Counted from the first letter of the stretch, positions 33,515 to 42,422 are shown. The stretch: DNA of 50,564 nt from Chryseobacterium daeguense DSM 19388 (GCF_000430825.1 NZ_AUMT01000020.1:1-50564); one strand, 5' to 3'. The notes: generated from the letters alone by a model not told the origin. Translations and numbers: made by a program.

Positions 33515-34212
33515 GTTTTTTTTATACAGAAAACGCCCTTTTTTTTACCTCAAACAGAGATGAAAAAAGAGATCGGGAGAAAGCTGTTTTTCCCAATGAG
33601 ATAGGGTTGGAAGACAGAACTTTATATTTTCCAAAAGATGCAAAAGCTTCGGGAACTTGGTTTGTAGCAGATAATCATGGAAATGCAATAATACTTTTAA
33701 ATGGAGCTTTTCAAAAACATAAAAGTCAGCCGCCCTATAAGAAAAGCAGGGGAATTATTCTTTTGGAACTGATGAAAATTGAAAATGTTTTACACGCTTT
33801 TCAAAGTTATGATCTTTTCGGGATAGAGCCGTTTCAATTATTGACTTACTCTCAAAATACCTTATTCAGACTGCTTTGGGATGGAGAAAAAAAGCATCAG
33901 ATTTTGTTGAAAAAAAATAAAAATCATTTATTGTCATCAGCAACACTTTACAATGGTGGAATTATTGCTGAACGAGAAAAAAGATTTAAAGAATTTCAGG
34001 AAAAACAAATTACTCAGAAAGAAATTCTAGCTTTTCATAAACAACACCTTATTGAAGAGGAATTGAATGTAGAAGAATCTATAAAGGAAACCTTTGTTAC
34101 AGTAAGCATCACGCAACTTGTTCTTCGAGAGAATGAAATTGATTTCACTTACAATGATTTAGTTCAAAAGAAAATACAAAATATTAAAATTGGAAACAAA
34201 GCTTTTGTTTAG
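33502..34212 (+). CDS. NRDE/TANGO2 family protein (Ntn-hydrolase-like)
   Basis: 236 residues. It begins MCTVSFFY with Cys2 as the likely N-terminal nucleophile after Met removal, followed by TSNRDEKRDRE, which gives the family its name (Asn18-Arg-Asp-Glu21). The fold belongs to the Ntn-hydrolase superfamily; eukaryotic TANGO2 has been linked to heme handling and lipid homeostasis. The bacterial role is unknown. It overlaps both neighbours (13 nt with DinB, 23 nt with the ATP-grasp gene), so they are probably made in fixed ratio. Confidence 0.85.
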   Translation: MCTVSFFYTENALFFTSNRDEKRDREKAVFPNEIGLEDRTLYFPKDAKASGTWFVADNHGNAIILLNGAFQKHKSQPPYKKSRGIILLELMKIENVLHAFQSYDLFGIEPFQLLTYSQNTLFRLLWDGEKKHQILLKKNKNHLLSSATLYNGGIIAEREKRFKEFQEKQITQKEILAFHKQHLIEEELNVEESIKETFVTVSITQLVLRENEIDFTYNDLVQKKIQNIKIGNKAFV

Positions 34213-35236
34213 CCTTAGATACAGGTGGTACAGATTTTCCCACTGGGAATTCTGGCCTATGTGGGCAATTTATTTACCATGTATCTTTTATTACGTCTGG
34301 ATCAGCATAAAAACCCAGTCTTTTGGTTTTTTTAAGGCTGTAAATCCGGCAATTCCTCATGGAGGAATGACCCTTGAGGATAAGAATTTTGTAAACAAGC
34401 TTATCCCCCAAAAATATAGGGCAAAATCTTTTATTATTAATGAAAAGGAGGATGCTGAAGAAGCTTTACATAGTATAAATGTTAATAATTTAGAATATCC
34501 TGTTATTTTAAAACCTAATAATGGTTGCAGAGGAAGAAACGTAGAGCTTATTTCTGATGCAGATCAGGTGGAAAATTATTTTAGAAAATATGGAAATGAA
34601 GATATCTTGTTGGAAGAGTATATCGATTTTCCTAATGAAATTGGTGTTTTTTATATCAGAATTCCTAATCAGGAAAAAGGTTTTATCAGCGGAATTGTAG
34701 AAAAGAAAGGTATTGAAGTTATTGGTGACGGCCGGCAATCTTTAGCTGAGCTGGTGAAATATAATTTCAGATATCATAAATTTTATCCTGAGGTTTTCCA
34801 AAATAATATTTTCCATAAAGATTTTGTTCCTGCAAAAAATGAAAAAGTGATTCTCAGCAGTATTGGAAATCATGCAAGAGGATCCACCTTTTACGATAGT
34901 TCATCTAAGATTTCGTTTAAGCTGGATGATGTATTCAACGAAATTTGTTCGCAAATTAATGGGTTTTATTACGGAAGATTTGATGTAAAATTCAATTCAT
35001 GGGAAGATTTGGAGAATGGGAAGAATTTTAAAATCATTGAACTGAACGGTGCAGCTTCCGAACCTACTTTTATCTATGATCCTAAAACAAGCTATTTTTC
35101 CGCAGTAAAGCAAATTATGAAGCATTGGGACTTCATGTATCAGATAGCTCAGGTTAATAAGGAAAAGGGACATCAGTTTACTGATATTAATGAATGCTGG
35201 AGTATTTTTAAAGAATATAATCCTTTTTCTATTTAA
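34190..35236 (+). CDS. ATP-grasp ligase (D-alanine--D-alanine ligase-like), membrane-linked N-terminus
   Basis: 348 residues. There is no ATG before residue 24 although the conserved N-terminus begins earlier; TTG at 34190 or TTG at 34205 must serve as start, both inside the NRDE gene. A hydrophobic segment (WPMWAIYLPCIFYYVWI, ~22-38) precedes the ATP-grasp core: YPVILKPNNGCRGRNVELI (lysine of the ATP lid), ILLEEYIDFPNEIGVFYI, and the metal site FKIIELNGAASEPTFIYD. It would join a carboxylate to an amine via acyl phosphate. Substrate unknown. Last gene of the sigma operon. Confidence 0.8.
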   Translation: METKLLFSLRYRWYRFSHWEFWPMWAIYLPCIFYYVWISIKTQSFGFFKAVNPAIPHGGMTLEDKNFVNKLIPQKYRAKSFIINEKEDAEEALHSINVNNLEYPVILKPNNGCRGRNVELISDADQVENYFRKYGNEDILLEEYIDFPNEIGVFYIRIPNQEKGFISGIVEKKGIEVIGDGRQSLAELVKYNFRYHKFYPEVFQNNIFHKDFVPAKNEKVILSSIGNHARGSTFYDSSSKISFKLDDVFNEICSQINGFYYGRFDVKFNSWEDLENGKNFKIIELNGAASEPTFIYDPKTSYFSAVKQIMKHWDFMYQIAQVNKEKGHQFTDINECWSIFKEYNPFSI

Positions 35237-35334
35237 TACAAAACCACATCTTTTATCGTATAATGATAAAAATTTATTCTATTTTATTTTTATAAAACTT
35301 TCCATATGCCAAGTGGTAATCATTTTTGAATCTA

Positions 35335-35342
35335 TATTTTTG
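35335..35342 (+). promoter_or_regulatory. -7 element (TATTTTTG) for the MATE gene
   Basis: Perfect TAnnTTTG ending 22 nt before the ATG. Confidence 0.55.
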
Positions 35343-35364
35343 TGGAAACTAAAATGACAGGATT

Positions 35365-36759
35365 ATGACGAAGTATTTTGCCTTTATCAAAAAAGCTTTA
35401 AGTGGTGAAGAGGTAGATTATACTACAGCAAGCATAAGAAGTGCCGTGCTTCTTCTCGCCATTCCCATGATGCTGGAAATGGCGATGGAGTCTGTATTTG
35501 CATTGGTAGACCTGTATTTTGTAGGACATTTAAAAGAGAGCGGCTATGCCATTCAGACGGTTGGCCTTACTGAATCAGTGCTTTCCGTAATGTATTCTAT
35601 AGCGATCGGCATGAGTATGGCGGCAACAGCGATGGTGGCAAGAAGAATTGGTGAAAAAAATCCTGAGCAGGCTTCCAGAAGTGCTGCGCAGGTGCTGCTT
35701 GTCTCATTTTTAGTGACTTTTATTTTAAGCTTATTCGGAGTGATATATGCTGAAGAAATCTTGATTCTGATGGGGTCAAAACCTGAAGCAGCAGCTTATG
35801 GAAAAGATTTTACAAGAATCATGATGGGAAGCAGCGTGATCATTATGCTTTTGTTTTTAATTAATGGAATCTTTAGAGGGGCCGGAAACGCAGCAATTGC
35901 CATGAAATCTCTCTGGATTGCGAATATTGCCAATATTATTTTATGTCCTGTTTTAATCAAAGGTTTAGGCCCTGTTCCGGCGATGGGCTTGACCGGAGCT
36001 GCCCTGGCAACAACGATCGGAAGGAGCATCGGGGTGATGTATCAATTGTACCATCTTCTGATTGCAGATACACAAATCAGAATCCAACTGCATTATTTTA
36101 AGCCAAAATTTGATTTAATAAAATCAGTCATTAAAATAGCAACTCCCGGAATTTTTCAGTTTGTAGTGGCTTCCTGCAGCTGGATCTTCCTTGCTCAGCT
36201 GGTGGCTACAACCGGTGGTGAAAATGCATCAGCGGGTTATCAGACAGCTTTACGGCTGATGATGTTCTTCATGCTTCCCGCATGGGGATTGAGTAATGCG
36301 GCATCTACTCTCGTGGGACAAAATATGGGCGCCAACGAAATGCTGAGAGCCGAGCAGTCTGTGATGAAAACCGTAAAATATAATGTGATTTTTATGGTAA
36401 CCGTAAGTGTGATTTTCTTTTTTATGGGTGATTTTTTAGTGGGATTTTTCACGAATGAAGAGGGGATTAAAAATATTGCAATCAATGCACTGCACATCAT
36501 GGCCGTAGGATTTATTTTCTATGGCATCGGGATGGTAATGATCAATGCTTTCAACGGGGCGGGAGACACCTGGACACCAACCTGGGTAAATGTTTTCGGG
36601 TTCTGGCTGTTTCAGATTCCTTTAGCTTATTTTCTTTCCAAACATTTCGGAATGGGGCCTAAAGGAGTCTTCATATCTATTCCTGCGGCAGAAACCTTAA
36701 TTACCATCGTTGCTTTTATTTTGTTTAAAAGAGGAAAATGGAAGACGGTCAAAGTGTAG
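35365..36759 (+). CDS. MATE family multidrug/Na+ efflux transporter
   Basis: 464 residues, 12 predicted membrane helices in two MatE halves; FALVDLYFVGHLKESGYAIQTVGLTESVLSV and its second-half counterpart SNAASTLVGQNMGANE are typical. It exports cationic drugs or metabolites using Na+ or H+. Near the N-terminus a cytoplasmic ALSGEEVDYTTASIRSAVLLLAIPMM segment fits the Bacteroidetes branch of the family. Single gene. Confidence 0.93.
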   Translation: MTKYFAFIKKALSGEEVDYTTASIRSAVLLLAIPMMLEMAMESVFALVDLYFVGHLKESGYAIQTVGLTESVLSVMYSIAIGMSMAATAMVARRIGEKNPEQASRSAAQVLLVSFLVTFILSLFGVIYAEEILILMGSKPEAAAYGKDFTRIMMGSSVIIMLLFLINGIFRGAGNAAIAMKSLWIANIANIILCPVLIKGLGPVPAMGLTGAALATTIGRSIGVMYQLYHLLIADTQIRIQLHYFKPKFDLIKSVIKIATPGIFQFVVASCSWIFLAQLVATTGGENASAGYQTALRLMMFFMLPAWGLSNAASTLVGQNMGANEMLRAEQSVMKTVKYNVIFMVTVSVIFFFMGDFLVGFFTNEEGIKNIAINALHIMAVGFIFYGIGMVMINAFNGAGDTWTPTWVNVFGFWLFQIPLAYFLSKHFGMGPKGVFISIPAAETLITIVAFILFKRGKWKTVKV

Positions 36760-36765
36760 AAAATG

Positions 36766-36850
36766 TGGAAGATGGGAGCGTGAGGCTGTAAGTAGTATTG
36801 CACGTAAATTTTTAGGTTTAAAACTTCGAGCTCCCAACCTCCAACTTCCA
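36766..36850. repeat. Imperfect inverted repeat after the MATE gene
   Basis: TGGAAG and TGGGAGC (36766-36779) recur inverted as GCTCCCA and CTTCCA (36830-36836, 36845-36850) with an extra AACCTC in the right arm. No T-run follows. It may be a degraded flavobacterial intergenic repeat; the rest of the 189-nt spacer is plain. Confidence 0.35.
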
Positions 36851-36948
36851 TCCAAAATAAAAAGATTATAAAATTTTAACAACCCGGATATTTGTCTTTA
36901 AAGCCAGATTTTTTTAAATTCGTGGTACATCAACAAAATTTTTATACT

Positions 36949-37068
36949 ATGGGAAAAGGAGACAAAAAATCTAAAAGAGGTAAGATTAACAATGGAAGTT
37001 ACGGAAAAAGGAGACCCAGAAAATCATCTAAATCTCTGGTAACATCCGAAGACAAATCTAAAAAGTAA
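36949..37068 (+). CDS. 30S ribosomal protein THX
   Basis: A 39-residue, strongly basic protein, MGKGDKKSKRGKINNGSYGK followed by RRPRK. The GDKKSKRGKI..GSYG..RP core is that of bTHX, a tiny protein in the head of the 30S subunit. Thermus THX has 26 residues; here a Ser/Lys tail (SSKSLVTSEDKSKK) is added. A terminator follows 10 nt after the stop. Confidence 0.9.
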   Translation: MGKGDKKSKRGKINNGSYGKRRPRKSSKSLVTSEDKSKK

Positions 37069-37077
37069 CAAAAAATA

Positions 37078-37113
37078 AAAAGACCGGAGAATATTTTTCT
37101 CCGGTCTTTTTTT
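37078..37113. terminator. Bidirectional terminator between THX and DUF937
   Basis: A 14-bp stem AAAAGACCGGAGAA/TTCTCCGGTCTTTT (37078-37091, 37097-37110) with T-rich flanks on both strands. Confidence 0.88.
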
Positions 37114-37127
37114 ATTACAAAATTAAA

Positions 37128-37793
37128 TTATTTTCCGCCTAAAAAGCTTCCTAAAATATCTCCAAGTCCGCCACCGCCTTGCTGTTTCTGCTGATTGTTT
37201 CCACCGCCGAGAACGCTGCCCAGAATATCACTCAAAGGATTTCCTGAAGATTGAGACTGTCCGCCTCCGCCAAGAACGCTTCCTAAGATATCATTTAATG
37301 GGTTGGACTGCTGGTTTTGAGCCTGGTTGGATGCATTTCCGAGAATTCCTCCCAAAAGATCTCCCAGACCTCCTGCTCCTACATTATTCTGCTGTTTTTC
37401 TTTACCAATATATCCCATAATTACCGGAGCAAGCATTGATAAAATTGGGCCGATCTTGTCTATGGAAATTCCTGTGTTCTGAGAAAGCTGGTTTTCTACA
37501 TTTTGCTTATCACCACCAAAAATATGATTTAGAATTGAGCCTCCTTCAGCCTGTCTTGCATCCAGCTGTGATGTATCATCCAGTATGCTTCCGTCATGAT
37601 CTTTGTCCAAGGCGTTGTTTAAAGATTCAGCCTCTTTGGAATCCTGAGATTTATTTCTAAGATAAGAGATGATCAGTGGCGCAGCTACGGCCAATAAAGC
37701 AATAACCTGATTTCTGCTTATCCCGAATTTGCTTTCTGCCTGGTCAGCAACCTGATTGCTGGTATTTCCTGTAAGTAGGTCGATTAAACTCAT
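37128..37793 (-). CDS. DUF937 domain protein with Gly-rich repeats
   Basis: 221 residues. The N-terminal DUF937 part (~1-130, alpha-helical, with ISRNQVIALLAVAAPLIISYL and IDKIGPILSMLAPVIMGYI) repeats the same helical pattern twice. The C-terminus (~140-221) is four Gly-Leu-rich repeats of the type (N/G)(P/G)L.D(I/L)LG..LGG separated by Gln/Asn/Ser linkers. No signal peptide. Function is unknown. The 3' end lies against a bidirectional terminator. Confidence 0.88.
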   Translation of the reverse strand: MSLIDLLTGNTSNQVADQAESKFGISRNQVIALLAVAAPLIISYLRNKSQDSKEAESLNNALDKDHDGSILDDTSQLDARQAEGGSILNHIFGGDKQNVENQLSQNTGISIDKIGPILSMLAPVIMGYIGKEKQQNNVGAGGLGDLLGGILGNASNQAQNQQSNPLNDILGSVLGGGGQSQSSGNPLSDILGSVLGGGNNQQKQQGGGGLGDILGSFLGGK

Positions 37794-37823
37794 AGTTTGT
37801 GTTTGTTTAAGTTGTTAATTAAC

Positions 37824-37831
37824 CAAAGTTA
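37824..37831 (-). promoter_or_regulatory. -7 element (TAACTTTG) for DUF937
   Basis: Perfect TAnnTTTG on the minus strand about 30 nt before the ATG. A palindrome GTTAATTAAC lies between it and the gene. Confidence 0.55.
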
Positions 37832-37916
37832 CAAAAAAATATTCCCCTAAAATTTTTTTTAATCAAAAATTGAAAGTAAAGTTGAGGATTTGCTGTAAGT
37901 AGCTGATTTTTAATTC

Positions 37917-38435
37917 TTAATTTTTCAAAATAGAAACCATTGAACAAGCCTCACCAAACATTAAAGACTTTACGATAGGCCTTAATTCTTCCACCAGCTC
38001 AATGTATGCATTTTCAGGAATTTCCTTATCTGAGCAGCCTTTTACTAAGACTCTTTTTCCTCTCATTTCTTCAAAATCATAATTTTTCACTGCATCATGC
38101 ATGATGATAGCCTCAAGATCTTCACGGCTTCCAAAAACGATTTTTTTAGTAACATCCGTAAGTCTGGCGGTCAACAGAAAATAAGACCAGAGCGGAACAA
38201 TAGCGTCCGCTGAATTATAGATGTAAACATAAGCGTCTCTGTATTCTTCAACGTCAATTGCAGCTACCTTTTCGCGGAAATCCTTTTCCTTTAAAATCAT
38301 TTCCATGAATAGAAAATCTTTCAGGTCAATACCTATCCTCCTGCCTTTCGGAAGTAGATCGGTAAGATCAAAATTGATGAGGCCGCTTTCTGCAACTTTA
38401 TTCCGGATTTCAAATTCTTCTGACATTTTTATCAT
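37917..38435 (-). CDS. DUF2480 family protein
   Basis: 172 residues, cytoplasmic. Family-typical segments are KVAESGLINFDLTDLLP, RIGIDLKDFLFMEMILKEKDFR and VKGCSDKEIPENAYIELVEELRPIVKSLMFGEACS. Nearly restricted to Bacteroidetes; function unknown. The start may be ATG 38435 or ATG 38426 three codons later; the upstream promoter places both close to the transcript start. Confidence 0.88.
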   Translation of the reverse strand: MIKMSEEFEIRNKVAESGLINFDLTDLLPKGRRIGIDLKDFLFMEMILKEKDFREKVAAIDVEEYRDAYVYIYNSADAIVPLWSYFLLTARLTDVTKKIVFGSREDLEAIIMHDAVKNYDFEEMRGKRVLVKGCSDKEIPENAYIELVEELRPIVKSLMFGEACSMVSILKN

Positions 38436-38445
38436 TATCTTTGAA

Positions 38446-38461
38446 CAAATTTACAAATTTA
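38446..38461 (-). promoter_or_regulatory. Tandem -7 elements (TAAATTTG twice) for DUF2480
   Basis: Two perfect TAnnTTTG copies lie head to tail on the minus strand (38461-38454 and 38453-38446), so two start sites 8 nt apart are possible; the nearer ends 10 nt before the ATG. Confidence 0.5.
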
Positions 38462-38562
38462 GATGGTACTACATCTTATTTGTTCTCTATTCCTATGATA
38501 GAAACCTCCCATAACTCATCTTCTCAATGATGGAAGATTTGAGAGGTAACTTAAAAAAATAA

Positions 38563-39681
38563 ATGATTTCAGCAGAAATGAAGTATTACATTATTGCAGG
38601 AGAAGCTTCCGGAGATTTGCACGGGAGTAATTTAATGAAAGCTTTAAAGCAAAAAGATCCCGGCGCAGAATTCAGATTCTGGGGCGGAGACTTAATGGCT
38701 TCACAAGGTGGAACTTTAGTAAAGCATTATAAAGATCTTGCTTTTATGGGCTTTTTGGAAGTCGCAAAAAATCTCAGGACTATTCTGAATAATATTAAGT
38801 TTTGCAAAGAAGATATAAAAAAAAATAAACCGGATGTTTTGATTCTTGTTGATTATCCGGGATTTAATTTAAGGATCGCAAAATTTGCGAAAGAACTTGG
38901 AATAAAGGTCATTTATTATATTTCACCGCAGCTATGGGCCTGGAAAGAGGGAAGAGTTGAGATTATTAAAAAATATGTAGACGAAATGATGGTAATTCTT
39001 CCTTTTGAGGAAGATTTTTACAGAAAACATGGCGTTCATTCCCATTTTGTGGGTCATCCTTTACTGGATGCTATTTCTACGCTTCAGGATATTACTGTTG
39101 AAAATTTTAAAACGGAAAATGGTTTAAACGGAAAAGAAATTATTGCATTGCTGCCGGGCTCCAGAAAACAGGAAGTGGAAAAGATGCTTGAAATCATGCT
39201 TTCCGTAAGGCCTTATTTTAAAGAATACCAATTCGTAATTGCCGGTGCACCAAGCCTTCCAAAAGATTTTTATGAGTCGTATGTGGATGATAATGTGTAT
39301 TTTGTCTCAAATAAAACGTATGATCTTCTGAGGTGTTCAAAGGCGGCTTTGGTGACATCAGGAACGGCAACCTTGGAAACGGCCTTACTGAATGTTCCTG
39401 AGGTGGTTTGTTACAGAGGCAGTAAAATTTCTTACGCCATTGCAAAAAGACTGGTGAAAAATATTAATTACATTTCTTTGGTGAATCTGATTATGGATCG
39501 GGAAGTGGTAAAGGAATTAATTCAGAATGATCTGAACACGAAAAATTTAGTCGAAGAATTAAAAATGATTCTTGAAGGCCAAAAAAGAACGCAGCTTCTG
39601 AATGATTACGAACTGTTGCGGGAAAAACTTGGCGGAAAAGGAGCAAGTGATCATGCGGCTGATGTGATTTTGAAAGTTTAA
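38563..39681 (+). CDS. lpxB: Lipid-A-disaccharide synthase
   Basis: 372 residues from ATG 38563; the internal ATG 38578 (MKYYIIAGEASGDLHG) would match the usual family start better. GT19 motifs: GEASGDLHG near the N-terminus, YISPQLWAWKEGRVEIIKKYVD, FVGHPLLDAI, LPGSRKQEVEKML and VTSGTATLETALLNVPEVVCYRGS (donor site). It joins UDP-diacylglucosamine and lipid X to the lipid A disaccharide. It is one of two lipid A/Kdo genes in the window, with waaA. Confidence 0.95.
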   Translation: MISAEMKYYIIAGEASGDLHGSNLMKALKQKDPGAEFRFWGGDLMASQGGTLVKHYKDLAFMGFLEVAKNLRTILNNIKFCKEDIKKNKPDVLILVDYPGFNLRIAKFAKELGIKVIYYISPQLWAWKEGRVEIIKKYVDEMMVILPFEEDFYRKHGVHSHFVGHPLLDAISTLQDITVENFKTENGLNGKEIIALLPGSRKQEVEKMLEIMLSVRPYFKEYQFVIAGAPSLPKDFYESYVDDNVYFVSNKTYDLLRCSKAALVTSGTATLETALLNVPEVVCYRGSKISYAIAKRLVKNINYISLVNLIMDREVVKELIQNDLNTKNLVEELKMILEGQKRTQLLNDYELLREKLGGKGASDHAADVILKV

Positions 39682-39801
39682 AATATTGAAGTTTCGTAAA
39701 TTTTTTTAGAATTTTTTTCTAGCATTTTGCTTTGAAATAATGATTTTAAGGCAGAATTTAAAAATCTGGAATTTTGTTGTGCAAATTTTTATTTGAATAA
39801 A

Positions 39802-39809
39802 TATTTTTG
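39802..39809 (+). promoter_or_regulatory. -7 element (TATTTTTG) for comEC
   Basis: Perfect TAnnTTTG ending 20 nt before the TTG start at 39830. Confidence 0.5.
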
Positions 39810-39829
39810 AGCAACACAAATTTTTCCGA

Positions 39830-41599
39830 TTGAATAAGCAGCCTATTCTCATTCTGGCCCTGTGTTTTATCATGGGCATATTTTTCCAAGATTACTTTTG
39901 TTTGGATAAAAGTTATATTTATCTGCTGGTTGTATTCTGTTTAATCATCTGTATTTCAATATTTTTAAAGTCTTATTATTTACACCGGGTTAGATCTTTT
40001 TTAATAGGTGGGATGTTTTTCGGAATCGGAATTACGCTGCATTTCTTGAATGCTTTTTCTTCCCAAAATATTTCTGTTTCTAAAAATGAAACCATTCTTT
40101 TTAAAATTTCTAAAAAGTTAAACTCCACCGAAAAGAATAAAAAATACGAAGCTGTCGCACAGGTTGATAAAGAAAATTTCAATACCGTGGTCTATGTTCC
40201 CAAAGATTCAAAAGATCTGGATTTTAAGCATTATTATAAAGCAGAAGCTTTTATTGCGAAACCAAAATCTCCACAATATGATTTCCAGTTTGATTATTCC
40301 AAATATTTAAATAGAAAGAAAATTGAATACATGTGCTATATCAATGATAAAGTTTCTTCTGCAGCAAGAAAAGATGAAAGTATTAGTGAAAAATTTTCAC
40401 AAAAAAGACTTGAAGTGCTTCAAAATATTGACAGCACAAAAATGTCTTCTAGGTCGAAAGAATTTTTAAAAGGTATCATACTGGCCGACCGTACTGAGAT
40501 GGATGCTGAAACAGTTAAGGATTTCAGCCGTTCCGGGCTGATCCATTTTCTGGCTATTTCGGGAACGCATATTGTGATTATTTTTGAACTGTTTTATCTT
40601 TTATTTATAAGAATTTCTCCACTGCGATTCAGGAAATATGCTATTGTTGTGAGTCTGCTCCTCATCTGGCTTTTTGCGGTATTTATAGGGCTGGGGAATT
40701 CGGTGGTGCGGTCGTGTCTTATGCTCAGTGTTTTTCATGTGTACAGGCTTCTTCAAAGAAAACCTGATCTGCTGCATTCTTTGGCTTTATCGGCTTTTAT
40801 TATTTTGATTTGGGATACACAACAGATTTTTGATGTGGGTTTTCAGCTGAGTTTTCTCGCGGTCTTAGGAATTTTCTGGCTCAATGATCCTATTTTAAAA
40901 TATTTTCCAAAACAGGATAATTGGTTTAAAAAAATTATATTCAATACCATCTCAATTTCTGTTGCCGCACAATTGGCTACACTGCCGCTGGTATTCTACT
41001 ATTTTCATCAGTTTTCTTTTATTTCAATTCTTGCTAATTTCTTTATTGTTCCCCTATCAGAGGCTATTATCATTTTTTCTTTTGTTATGACAGGCTTGCT
41101 GGCATTTAATATTAACATTGATCTGACTAATTCTGTCTACGATGTTGTCATTAAGATATTACTTAAAATTATTCATTATTTCGCTGAAGTTGAAGTATTA
41201 TATTTTGAAAAGATTCCGATGAATCTGGTTGAGGTTTTTTCTGTTTTTGTGATTGTTTACACGTTAAGATTTACCATTTTAAAATTAAGCTTTAGAAATA
41301 TAGCAAGGTCTGTAATGGCTGTTTTATGCTTTTTAATTTTAAGAACAGGATTTGATTTATTTGAAGAGCAAAAAACTGAAATTTTAGTTCATGATTTTAA
41401 TAAAGATAAAGTATTATCATTGAAAAAAGGTAATAAAGCTTGTTTTTGGATTAAAGAAAATTCAGATAAAGATAAAATTACACGGTTTATTATCAATCCT
41501 TATTCTTCTTCCAGGAGAATTTCCCACATTGAAATCAGGGTTTTACCTGTCTCTGCACACAAGGTTATTTGTAACGGGAGAATTTATACGATAAATTAA
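39830..41599 (+). CDS. comEC: ComEC/Rec2 family DNA-uptake channel protein
   Basis: 589 residues. An N-terminal DUF4131-like part with two helices, then the Competence domain with SGLIHFLAISGTHIVIIF and about eight membrane helices. The C-terminal metallo-beta-lactamase domain of Bacillus ComEC is lacking, as in many Bacteroidetes. It would form the inner-membrane channel for transforming DNA. The gene needs a TTG start (39830); the first ATG comes at residue 15, inside the first helix. Confidence 0.9.
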   Translation: MNKQPILILALCFIMGIFFQDYFCLDKSYIYLLVVFCLIICISIFLKSYYLHRVRSFLIGGMFFGIGITLHFLNAFSSQNISVSKNETILFKISKKLNSTEKNKKYEAVAQVDKENFNTVVYVPKDSKDLDFKHYYKAEAFIAKPKSPQYDFQFDYSKYLNRKKIEYMCYINDKVSSAARKDESISEKFSQKRLEVLQNIDSTKMSSRSKEFLKGIILADRTEMDAETVKDFSRSGLIHFLAISGTHIVIIFELFYLLFIRISPLRFRKYAIVVSLLLIWLFAVFIGLGNSVVRSCLMLSVFHVYRLLQRKPDLLHSLALSAFIILIWDTQQIFDVGFQLSFLAVLGIFWLNDPILKYFPKQDNWFKKIIFNTISISVAAQLATLPLVFYYFHQFSFISILANFFIVPLSEAIIIFSFVMTGLLAFNINIDLTNSVYDVVIKILLKIIHYFAEVEVLYFEKIPMNLVEVFSVFVIVYTLRFTILKLSFRNIARSVMAVLCFLILRTGFDLFEEQKTEILVHDFNKDKVLSLKKGNKACFWIKENSDKDKITRFIINPYSSSRRISHIEIRVLPVSAHKVICNGRIYTIN

Positions 41600-41691
41600 T
41601 TGTTAAATTTTTGCGTTTTTCCTTTATTTAAAATGTTTAAGACTCTTATTTAGAAATATTACAAACTAGCTAATTGTGAGATTTCTCACTT

Positions 41692-41720
41692 TTTGATGTT
41701 GTTAACATTTCTTAATTTTG
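41692..41720 (+). promoter_or_regulatory. Promoter TTTG-N17-TAATTTTG for sdhCAB
   Basis: -33 TTTG 41692-41695, 17-nt spacer, perfect -7 TAATTTTG 41713-41720, 23 nt before sdhC. Confidence 0.6.
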
Positions 41721-41743
41721 TGGAAAATCAAATTTAAACTTAT

Positions 41744-42409
41744 ATGGCAGGTTTAACGAGTTCTACGATAGGTAGAAAATATGCTATGGCATTGTCGGCT
41801 ATTTTTTTGCTGATATTTCTGGTGATGCACCTTTCTGTAAACCTTTTGTCGGTTTTCGGTGAAGATGCTTACAACAATGCTTCGCAGTTTATGGGGTACA
41901 ACCCTCTTATTCAATTTGTAATGCAGCCGATTCTGATGTTTGCTGTTATTTTTCACTTTGTAATGGGCTTTGTTCTGGAAATTAAAAACCAAAAGGCACG
42001 TCCGATAAAATACGAATCAAACAATCCTTCGAACAATTCTACATGGATGTCCAGAAATATGATTATTTCCGGGGCGGTGATTCTTGCTTTTATCTTCCTG
42101 CACTTGTATGATTTCTGGCTTCATGAGATGAATTACAAATATGTAGACGGTCTGCCTATTGAAGAAACACGTTTCTGGGGAGATCTTCATGCAAAATTTG
42201 CAGATATCTGGAGAGTGGTTCTTTATGTTATTTCATTTATTTTGTTAGGACTTCACTTAGGACACGGCTTCCAGTCGTCTTTTCAGTCAATTGGTGCCAG
42301 GCATCCAAAATATACTCCGGTAATTATGGCTTTCGGGAAATGGTATTCTATCCTTATTCCTGCAGGGTTTATTTTTATCGCAATTTTTCACTTCGTAACT
42401 CAATCATAA
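41744..42409 (+). CDS. sdhC: Succinate dehydrogenase cytochrome b subunit
   Basis: 221 residues with five membrane helices and several in-helix His residues (MHLSVNLL, FHFVMGF, FIFLHLYDFW, LGLHLGHGFQ) as ligands of the two b hemes of a type-B, five-helix anchor. It carries electrons between the iron-sulfur subunit and menaquinone. First gene of sdhCAB. Confidence 0.94.
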   Translation: MAGLTSSTIGRKYAMALSAIFLLIFLVMHLSVNLLSVFGEDAYNNASQFMGYNPLIQFVMQPILMFAVIFHFVMGFVLEIKNQKARPIKYESNNPSNNSTWMSRNMIISGAVILAFIFLHLYDFWLHEMNYKYVDGLPIEETRFWGDLHAKFADIWRVVLYVISFILLGLHLGHGFQSSFQSIGARHPKYTPVIMAFGKWYSILIPAGFIFIAIFHFVTQS

Positions 42410-42422
42410 TATCAATATACTT

